DNA of 64,000 bases from positions 225,526 to 289,525 of the forward strand of contig JAWKWX010000004.1 in the NCBI GenBank assembly GCA_041397305.1. The letters are read 5' to 3'. The position numbers and the translations under genes were made by a program. This DNA is from TMP-24 sp041397305 (GTDB taxonomy: Bacteria > Pseudomonadota > Alphaproteobacteria > Rhodobacterales > Rhodobacteraceae). The number at the start of each line of letters is the position of its first letter. Within the stretch, counting starts at the first letter, position 1. The notes below the pieces were generated by a model. That model ran no database searches. It saw only the letters and a list, made by a program, of their open reading frames with translations, and was not told the DNA's origin. Of the stretch, positions 53,793 through 60,926 are shown piece by piece.

Positions 53793-56399
53793 TCACAGTA
53801 CGATATCCTCAAGGCTTTCGACCGGCAGATAGGCGATCGCGCCCTGGTCGATCGCCTCGTTGCCGCCCCTTACTTTCGCCAGCGGATCGGCTTCGCGCAA
53901 GGCCGGGAAGGACAGGCCGGTCAGTTCCTCGATATGGGCAATGGCGATCTGGAAGGTTCGGAAATCACCGAGCACGAAGCCTTCCGCCGCCTCGTCGAGA
54001 TTGCGCGCCTCCTTCAGGTCGCGGATGAGGTCACCCTGGCTGAGCAGATAGGCAGTCGCATGCAGCCCGCCCTCGGGCGTCGGCATCGCGATCACCTTCC
54101 AGAACTCGCGCGGGATCGGCGCGTTCGAGGGCGGCATCGGCATGTCGTCGTCGCGGCAGACGGGGCCGGTGAAGACCGAGGCGCGGAAACCGTGGGTGCG
54201 GGAGGAGTTGAGGATATAGTTCTCAAGCCCGAGCCACATGGTCCTGGCGCGGTTGAGACCAGAATGTTGCAAGGCGGAATTGGTATAGTGGAACGTGTCG
54301 AAATTCGCGCGTTCGGCCAGCTTGCCCCAGTTCGGATCCTCGCGCCGCACCATATGGCCGCGATCGAGTTCGGGGTTCTTGTAGGCGCCGGAGCCGAGCT
54401 GGATATCGCGGTCGATCCGGAGGTCGTAGAACCATCTGTCGCGCTCGCGCTTGATGCGCACCGCATGTTCACCGTCGATATTCACTGCCGTCACGCGCGG
54501 GCTGCGGCGGGCGCGGGAGTAAAGGACGCCGAAATGCGTGTAGCGCAGTTCGTAATCGTCCCTGGCGCGCGCATCGGACGGCTTGGCAAGATCGGCGCGC
54601 AGCGCCGGGGCGAGGTCGGGCCAGGGCACCGTCAGGCCCCCGCCGAGGAATGCGGGGTCATAGCCCTCGCGGCCCTTCAGGTCGTCGGCGTCATGCTCGC
54701 CGTCCGCCAACCCCTCCGCCGCCTCAAGCACGGCGCCGGGCACCGTGACCCGCGCGCCCTTCAGGATACGTTTCACCGTCTCGGCGCTGACCGCGGCATT
54801 GGCGACACCATACTGGCCGGAATAATGCAAGCCCACCACCGCCTTCTGTTCCAGGCTGAGCAGGCAGGAGCCGGAATTGCCGCCGAGCGTCGTGCAATCG
54901 TGCGACAGGATCGTGCCCGCGCCGCCAGTCTTGATCCGGCCAGGCGCGAAGCGTTTCACGTCATAGAGATCGCCGAAATATTTCTCCATCACCGCGCGAT
55001 CATTGCGGCTGTCGCGGGCGGGGTAGCCGATGGTCGCCACCAGTTCCCCATCCTTCGCGCGCTTGTCGGCGAGCGGGATCGGCGCGGGCGCCAGCCCCTC
55101 GCGGACGGCGATCTCGAGGATCGCCATGTCGGCTTCGGTATCGTCGGCGATATATTCGATGCGCGTCACAGGCAGTTCGAACGCATCGGAGCGGGCGGCA
55201 TTCGCCTCTTCCCGCATGTCGAGCCTGGCGCCGTAACGCGGCCCCAGCGGCGAGCGCAGGAAGATGCCCGACCCGTCCGCCGCACGGCGCGCGACGATCG
55301 AGGCGACATGACGGTTGGTCACCACCCGGCGGCGGCCGTTCGGCGCCTCCTCGACCACGAAGCCGGTGCCGCCCCAGGCCATGTCGTGGTTGACAAACTC
55401 GACCCGCCCGACCGAGGGGACGAACCGTTCGGCGCCCTGCGCCGCCTTTTCGGTAAAGTCGGGCAGAAGGTCGATCTTTTCCCAGACAATCCGGTCATTG
55501 CGGATCAGAAGCGGCGGCCGTCCGGCCTTGAGGATGATCGCCTCCAGCCCCAGCGGATTTTCATTCGCCCAGGCCTCGACATCGGGGCCCGTGCTTTCAA
55601 ATCCGCTGCGCGGGGCGAAGCCGAAGGTCTCGGGCGCGATCCGGCCTTCGCGGATCGCCTTTTCGGCGGCATCGAGACCTTCCTTGCCCCAGCGTGCCAG
55701 CCGGTCCCGTGACGCGGCCGCCTCGGCGCCGGTGGGGGCGGCCGCCCCGTCCGCATGGCTGTGATCGGGCATGTGGCTCCTGTCGGTGGCCAGATCCGGA
55801 TCGGTTTCGGGGATCTCGTCGAAGGACCGGCCGCCGACCAGGCCTTCCTGGCCCGAAAAGCTCATCAGGAAATCCACCTCCGCTGCGGTATAGGCCGGGT
55901 CCCAATGGCTGTTTTCAGGCACATGGCAATGGCCGTAATGGCCGCCTTTCGTGTCCCAGGTTGCCGCATCCCGATTGTGACCGCCCGGATCCTTGCCGTT
56001 CTTGGCGGGCTTCGGCAGGCCGTTCGGCCAGACCCTGGGCACGCCATGCGTCGCCTCGATCCAGCGGCAGAGAAGCGCCACATTGCGCAGGACCGCCTTC
56101 GACTTCGGCCTGTGGGCGAAGCCCACCACCTCGATCTGGACCGCGCTGTCGCGATTGGTCTGGACGCCGCCCTCGTCATTGCGCAGCGCGCGTGCGGCCA
56201 TGTCGGTGTCGATATGTTGATGGACCGCTGTCTCATCCACGGTGAAATGCGGGTCCGACCGATGGGCGGCAAAGGCAGAGAACGCGCCCTGCGCCGAGGA
56301 GCCTTCGGTCGTGTGATGGACGATCTTGAAGGGACCGCCGAGATAGCGGCCGGAGGGGCCGGAAATCGGGTGCCACAGCGCCAAAGGATAGATCGGCAT
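53793..56399 (-). CDS. Amidase-trypsin-NUC1 three-enzyme fusion protein
   Basis: An 868-residue protein combining three hydrolases. Residues about 5-180: PGRP/amidase_2-like N-acetylmuramoyl-L-alanine amidase (FKIVHHTTEGS; HFTVDETAVHQHIDTDMAA; NRDSAVQIEVVGFA; GHCHVPENSHWDP). Residues about 325-550: trypsin-like protease with His364 (VTNRHVA), Asp424 (EADMAIL) and Ser509 (TLGGNSGSCLL). Residues about 578-860: NUC1 nuclease opening with GYDPAFLG, catalytic DRGH at 679-682, and NSALQHSGLNRARTMWLGLENYIL. No signal peptide. GGAGGAG lies before the ATG at 56399 (MPIYPLALWHPI); a longer frame lacks homology. First gene of the minus string. Confidence 0.88.
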   Translation of the reverse strand: MPIYPLALWHPISGPSGRYLGGPFKIVHHTTEGSSAQGAFSAFAAHRSDPHFTVDETAVHQHIDTDMAARALRNDEGGVQTNRDSAVQIEVVGFAHRPKSKAVLRNVALLCRWIEATHGVPRVWPNGLPKPAKNGKDPGGHNRDAATWDTKGGHYGHCHVPENSHWDPAYTAAEVDFLMSFSGQEGLVGGRSFDEIPETDPDLATDRSHMPDHSHADGAAAPTGAEAAASRDRLARWGKEGLDAAEKAIREGRIAPETFGFAPRSGFESTGPDVEAWANENPLGLEAIILKAGRPPLLIRNDRIVWEKIDLLPDFTEKAAQGAERFVPSVGRVEFVNHDMAWGGTGFVVEEAPNGRRRVVTNRHVASIVARRAADGSGIFLRSPLGPRYGARLDMREEANAARSDAFELPVTRIEYIADDTEADMAILEIAVREGLAPAPIPLADKRAKDGELVATIGYPARDSRNDRAVMEKYFGDLYDVKRFAPGRIKTGGAGTILSHDCTTLGGNSGSCLLSLEQKAVVGLHYSGQYGVANAAVSAETVKRILKGARVTVPGAVLEAAEGLADGEHDADDLKGREGYDPAFLGGGLTVPWPDLAPALRADLAKPSDARARDDYELRYTHFGVLYSRARRSPRVTAVNIDGEHAVRIKRERDRWFYDLRIDRDIQLGSGAYKNPELDRGHMVRREDPNWGKLAERANFDTFHYTNSALQHSGLNRARTMWLGLENYILNSSRTHGFRASVFTGPVCRDDDMPMPPSNAPIPREFWKVIAMPTPEGGLHATAYLLSQGDLIRDLKEARNLDEAAEGFVLGDFRTFQIAIAHIEELTGLSFPALREADPLAKVRGGNEAIDQGAIAYLPVESLEDIVL

Positions 56400-56726
56400 T
56401 CTCTCCTCCCTGGAAAGTTCTGAAAGAATGAAAGGCTGGCAACGGGCCGCCGCCCTGGGGCATCGGGGCATGTCCGCGGCACACTCGGAAGTGAAAATCC
56501 TTGGGCCAAGTCTCGCGCCGATGGAAAATTGACGCAAGGTCAGGTATCCCTTACCGGAAGGTCGCCGGAAAGATGACGCAGGGTAAGGTTTTTCTGACTT
56601 TGCGTTCTGCAAACCCGGACGTAGCGTAAATGCAAGGTTGCGGACTGGGGCCTGGGGCTGGCCGATCCGCCGTATTTGACCATTCCTGCTGTCGTTCCGG
56701 CCACCTTGGGTTCCCAGGAGGAGAAC
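56400..56726. promoter_or_regulatory. Divergent control region of the conflict locus with direct repeats
   Basis: This 327-bp gap lies between the two divergent gene strings. Two near-identical 16-bp direct repeats, TGACGCAAGGTCAGGT (56530-56545) and TGACGCAGGGTAAGGT (56574-56589), match at 14 of 16 positions and are 44 bp apart (about four helical turns). CCTTACC (56549-56555) and GGTAAGG (56582-56588) add an inverted repeat spanning the second copy. No clear sigma-70 promoter is visible on either strand. These look like operator sites for a shared regulator of both strings. Confidence 0.55.
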
Positions 56727-58643
56727 ATGCCCATTCTAGCCCGCGTTTTTCCGACATCCGTTCTTCGCAGTCTTTTCATGCTCGTTGTCGCTTTCGGCGT
56801 CGCGGGACCCGTTTCCGCGACGCCGGGGCTTTTGACGATGGACGACCTCAGGAAGATCGCGCCGAACGCACGCGATGAATTCCTTCAGGCGATCCTCGAT
56901 GCAGAGCCCCAGCTGGACGCCGCCGGGATCAACACCCGCCTTCGCATGGCGCATTTCCTGGCGCAGGTGATGACCGAGACCGGCGGTCTCGGCCGCCTCG
57001 ACGAGAACATGAACTATTCCTTCAAGACGTTGATGCGGGTCTTCAGCCGCAAGACAATCTCCGAAACCAAGGCCCGCCAGATCGCCGGAAAGCCGGTCGA
57101 GATCGCCAACTGGGTCTATGGCGCGCGGCTGGGCAATCTTGGCCGCGACACGATGGACGGCTGGAATTATCGCGGCTCGGGCTACATCCAGCTGACCGGC
57201 CGGTCGAACTTCCGGGCCCGCGGCTCGGAAATTGGCATCGATCTCGAAACTGATCCCGAAGTGGCGCGGCAGGCGGCCGAAGGGCTGCAGGCGGCCATTG
57301 CCTACTGGAACGCGCGCAACCTCAACCCCGCTGCCGACGATAACGATCATCACCGGGTACGGCTTCTGGTGAACGGACCCGCCGCGCATGGCGAGGCGCA
57401 GGCCCGCATCTGGTTCAACCGCGCCTGGACGCGTGTCTTCGCGGCGAAGGAGGCCGACGGTTTCGAAGGCGGCGCGGTGCTGCCGGGCGGGCCGGTCAGC
57501 GAAGGCGCGCTCTTCGACCAGATCCTTACCGAAAGCGGTCTTGTGAGCGCCGACGAGCTTGGCAACGAGGCGGGCGGCGCGGATGCGCGCGGCGCGGCGC
57601 TCAGATCCTTCCAGGCCGAAGTCGGCCTGCCGGAAACCGGCGAACTCGACGAGGCGACGCAGGAGGCCCTGCTTGATCCGCGCGAATGGCGCTATCAGGA
57701 GGATGTGATCGAAGCCTCCGCCCAGCCCACCACCGGTGGCGACCAGAGCGTTTCCTTCGATCTTGCCACGGGCAGCGAGGAGGCGGCGCCCGCGCCGCGC
57801 GATCCGAATGAAGGGACCGGTGTGCTGGCCGCCGACATCGGCCTCGGCGCGGCGGAGCGGGAGTTTCTCGACGGGGCGCGCAGCATCTATCCCGACTACG
57901 AAATGGGGGCCCTGGCCGGGACCGCGCCGGAAAGCTTCAAGCCCTTCTCGGTCATCGGTACCGACGACAGGATGGCGGTGACCGACACCACCACGTTCCC
58001 GGCGCGCGCCATCGTGCAGATATTGTTCGAAAGCCCGCGCGGCCGGCAGCTGTGCTCGGGCGCGATGATCTCGCCCGATACCGTGCTGACGGCGGCCCAT
58101 TGCATCCACAGCGGTACATTGAACGGCGTTCCCTTCACCGACTATACCGTCGTTCCGGGCCGCAACCAGGGGGCGGCCCCCTTCGGCAGCTGCGGCGTGA
58201 CGCGCAGTTTCGTCCTGTCCGGCTGGGCAACCTCACCCTCGGTGAGCGAGGCGCGGTACTATGATCTCGGCGCGCTGAAGCTGGACTGCAGGGCGGGCGA
58301 GGCGACCGGCTGGTTCGGGCTGACGCCGCTTGCCGATACGGCTGCGGGCATGCCCATCGTCATCGAAGGCTATGCCGCCGACCTTGCCCCCACCGGTCGG
58401 CAGTGGCGCAGCGAGGATCAGATCCGGCTTCTGTGGGATCAGAAGGGCTTCCATCAGGCCGACACCTATGGCGGCACCAGCGGCGCGCCGGTGGCGGCGC
58501 TCGACAATCCGTCGGTGATCCTCGGCGTGCATACCAACGGGCTTTTCGGCGACGAGGACCCCTGGGCCGCCAACAATGCCTTCACCCGGCTGACGCCCGA
58601 ACGGCTGGCGCAGATCCAGAGCTGGATCGGGGGCCGGGAATGA
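56727..58643 (+). CDS. GH19 lysozyme/chitinase - peptidoglycan-binding - trypsin fusion, exported
   Basis: A 638-residue exported protein. Signal peptide about residues 1-31 (LFMLVVAFGVAGPVSA). Residues about 35-240 are a GH19-type muramidase/chitinase domain with catalytic Glu84 in AHFLAQVMTETGGL and YRGSGYIQLTGRSNF. A peptidoglycan-binding helix set follows (RSFQAEVGLPETGELDEATQEAL, about 293-315). Residues about 405-635 form a trypsin-like domain with His458 (TAAHC), Asp513 (YYDLGALKL) and Ser585 (YGGTSGAP), plus disulfide-type cysteines. AGGAGGAG precedes the ATG. Overlaps the next gene by 4 nt. Confidence 0.88.
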   Translation: MPILARVFPTSVLRSLFMLVVAFGVAGPVSATPGLLTMDDLRKIAPNARDEFLQAILDAEPQLDAAGINTRLRMAHFLAQVMTETGGLGRLDENMNYSFKTLMRVFSRKTISETKARQIAGKPVEIANWVYGARLGNLGRDTMDGWNYRGSGYIQLTGRSNFRARGSEIGIDLETDPEVARQAAEGLQAAIAYWNARNLNPAADDNDHHRVRLLVNGPAAHGEAQARIWFNRAWTRVFAAKEADGFEGGAVLPGGPVSEGALFDQILTESGLVSADELGNEAGGADARGAALRSFQAEVGLPETGELDEATQEALLDPREWRYQEDVIEASAQPTTGGDQSVSFDLATGSEEAAPAPRDPNEGTGVLAADIGLGAAEREFLDGARSIYPDYEMGALAGTAPESFKPFSVIGTDDRMAVTDTTTFPARAIVQILFESPRGRQLCSGAMISPDTVLTAAHCIHSGTLNGVPFTDYTVVPGRNQGAAPFGSCGVTRSFVLSGWATSPSVSEARYYDLGALKLDCRAGEATGWFGLTPLADTAAGMPIVIEGYAADLAPTGRQWRSEDQIRLLWDQKGFHQADTYGGTSGAPVAALDNPSVILGVHTNGLFGDEDPWAANNAFTRLTPERLAQIQSWIGGRE

Positions 58644-59530
58644 GGGTCGCCCTGCGCGCCGCGATCGCTGCGCTTCCGCTCATCGCGGCTGCGGCCGCCG
58701 CGCGGGCGGCGGACGATGTGGTGGTCTATATCGAATGCACGGCGGCGGGAAAGACGTCGCGCGGCAGCGGGGTGCTCGTCAGCGCGCAGGGTCATGTGCT
58801 GACCGCGCGCCATGTGGTGCCGGATGGCGCAAGCTGCATGGGCTCGGTCGGCGTGGCCGACGCCAATACTGCCGCGCGGCTGATCGTCCAGCCCTCGAAC
58901 CTGCCGGTCGACATGGCGCTTCTGCGCTTTGCAAAACAGGGGATCTATCCGTTCGCGCCCTATTGCCCGCTTCAGGACTGGATGGTCCGGCGCGAGATCG
59001 TGGTGGCGGGCTTTCCCGGGCGGACAGAAACGGGTGCCGTTTCCTACCGGCAGGGGATCCTCTCGACCGTCACCCCCAATCAGGCGGGCGTGCTGGAGAC
59101 CGACGGCCAGACGGTCGCGGGGATGAGCGGCGGGCCGGTCTTTTCCAGGAACCTGCGCGGCGTCCTCGGCATTGTCGCAGGCGCGGAATTCGCAGCCGAC
59201 GGCACCGTCAGCTACTATGGCATCGTGCCCCTGGCCGATCATGCCGGGCCGTTGCACCTGACCGAAAGCCCGCTGCCCTGCTACCGGCAGAACGCCGATC
59301 CGGGTCTCGGCGCCGGGTTCGACGCGGTCTGGAAGGCGGGCGATGCGCCTGTGACACTCGACGTCAGCCCGGGCGAAGGGGTCTGTTTCCTTTACGAGAC
59401 CTTCGGCGAGTTCAACTCGGTCGGCGACCGGGTCTGGGTGGTGCCGAAGGACGGACACTATGAACTTGCCGGCGCCGAAAAGGCGGGCGGCACCCACGGA
59501 GGGAGGGCGAGATGCGTCTTCTATCCCTGA
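58640..59530 (+). CDS. Exported trypsin-like serine protease
   Basis: A 296-residue protein with a signal peptide (MRVALRAAIAALPLIAAAAAARA) and a trypsin-like domain with intact triad: His58 (LTARHVVP), Asp91 (PVDMALLRF), Ser163 (VAGMSGGPVF). A C-terminal region of about 80 residues (VTLDVSPGEGVCFLYETFGEFN, ending in ARCVFYP) is cysteine-containing and unassigned. ATGA overlap with the preceding gene and a 19-nt overlap with the next. Confidence 0.85.
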   Translation: MRVALRAAIAALPLIAAAAAARAADDVVVYIECTAAGKTSRGSGVLVSAQGHVLTARHVVPDGASCMGSVGVADANTAARLIVQPSNLPVDMALLRFAKQGIYPFAPYCPLQDWMVRREIVVAGFPGRTETGAVSYRQGILSTVTPNQAGVLETDGQTVAGMSGGPVFSRNLRGVLGIVAGAEFAADGTVSYYGIVPLADHAGPLHLTESPLPCYRQNADPGLGAGFDAVWKAGDAPVTLDVSPGEGVCFLYETFGEFNSVGDRVWVVPKDGHYELAGAEKAGGTHGGRARCVFYP

Positions 59531-60828
59531 TCTTTCCGCACGGCGCGGCGCGGCATCTTCCGGCGGCGATCCTTTGGACCATCCTTGTACCGGCACAAAT
59601 CGCGCAGGCGCAGGACGAGGGCGGACGCGACGCCGACTGGGCCCGTTCCGCCGCCTCTGTCGCATTCTTCCATCTCGACGTGACCGGAACGCTGAAGGCG
59701 GCAGACGGGCAACCGGCGCGAGCCGAGGAACGTTGGGGCAAGGCCTTCGCCATCGGGCCGAACATGCTCTTGACCTCCAACCATGTGCTTGGCGACTGGT
59801 CGGAATGGGCGACGACGGCCGAAGACCGCAAGGAGGTGGCGCGCGCCGTTCGCCCGATCGAGCGCCATATCGCGATGCTGACCGCCGACAGCGACCCCGA
59901 CCGGCCGATCGCCGATCCGGTGGTGATCCCGCCCTTCTCGCCCTCGGTCGATGCGGCAACCATGCTGGTGCCGAACCTCGATCTGCCCGCCGGCGCCGTC
60001 TTCCGGCTCAGCCTCTGCGCGATCACGAAGGGCGAGAGCTATGCGGCGCTTTTTGTGGAGGGCGACCCGCGCGAGGTTGCCTCGATGTCGGACGCGGCGC
60101 TCGTCCCCCTGAAGGCCGAAGGTTATGATCCGTCGAACTACGGCGGCCTCTTCGTCTTTTCGGTCGAAAGCGGCGGCCGGTTCGAGGCCGAGCCGGAAGG
60201 TCATGACGGCACGCCGATACTTGACGCGTCGATGGATGTGGTGGCGCTCGTCTCCGCCGTCACCCGCGACGGCGGACGGACAAAGATCCTCGCCACGCCG
60301 ATCCAGCCGCTGATCCCGGGCACCGATCTCCTTCTGTCGCAGGCGCCGCAGCTTGCACAGGGCGGGGGCGCGCGGCCGCGCTGCTCGGTCGCCGAACGGG
60401 TGGGCGAAATCGACTATAACGTCAGCACGCACGCGGTCTGGAGCGCCTCGCGCGACCAGTTCACCAGCCAGCTGCGGCTGACTTACGACAATATCTACAG
60501 CCGGGGCACCATCAGCAAGATATCGGTCCAGTACGACTTCTTCGGACGGCGCAAGAAGAACAGCCGCTACGCGAGCCTGCCGCTTTCCGGCGGGGACGGC
60601 AATTTCGATGGCGAGCTGATGCTTGAATCGATCGACCCGAGCTCGCGCCAGTTTCTGGACAGCGAGGTGGTGGTAGCGGGGCGGAACCTGGCCAGGAAGC
60701 TCGATACAGACGGAGGCTATATCTCCTGGGTCAGGCTCCTGATCACGCCGACCTATTCCGACCTCGGCGTCGAGGCGGCGGACCCGGTCGAGATCGGCCT
60801 CGCCTGGAGCGAGCTGGCGGCGGAATGA
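59512..60828 (+). CDS. Exported trypsin-like protein with replaced catalytic serine (likely pseudoprotease)
   Basis: A 438-residue protein with a signal-like N-terminus (LPAAILWTILVPAQIAQAQ). The trypsin-like fold is visible: AFAIGPNMLLTSNHVLG has His91 and DAATMLVPNLDLP the Asp147 position, but the usual GxSGxP reads EGHDGTPILD, with Asp232 in place of the nucleophile. The second half (about 300-438) is a beta-rich unassigned domain with a SRYASLPLSGG segment. Probably catalytically dead, perhaps a scaffold or inhibitor. GGAGGGAGGGCGAG precedes the ATG, within the end of the previous gene. Confidence 0.72.
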   Translation: MRLLSLIFPHGAARHLPAAILWTILVPAQIAQAQDEGGRDADWARSAASVAFFHLDVTGTLKAADGQPARAEERWGKAFAIGPNMLLTSNHVLGDWSEWATTAEDRKEVARAVRPIERHIAMLTADSDPDRPIADPVVIPPFSPSVDAATMLVPNLDLPAGAVFRLSLCAITKGESYAALFVEGDPREVASMSDAALVPLKAEGYDPSNYGGLFVFSVESGGRFEAEPEGHDGTPILDASMDVVALVSAVTRDGGRTKILATPIQPLIPGTDLLLSQAPQLAQGGGARPRCSVAERVGEIDYNVSTHAVWSASRDQFTSQLRLTYDNIYSRGTISKISVQYDFFGRRKKNSRYASLPLSGGDGNFDGELMLESIDPSSRQFLDSEVVVAGRNLARKLDTDGGYISWVRLLITPTYSDLGVEAADPVEIGLAWSELAAE

Positions 60829-60926
60829 CGGGGATACGGAGCGACGTTGCGGCCGACCGGGTGGCTGAAGCGGGCGCTACGGGGCGATGTGCGGACGAGG
60901 CAGTGGCAAGGGCAGGGGATGAACGG

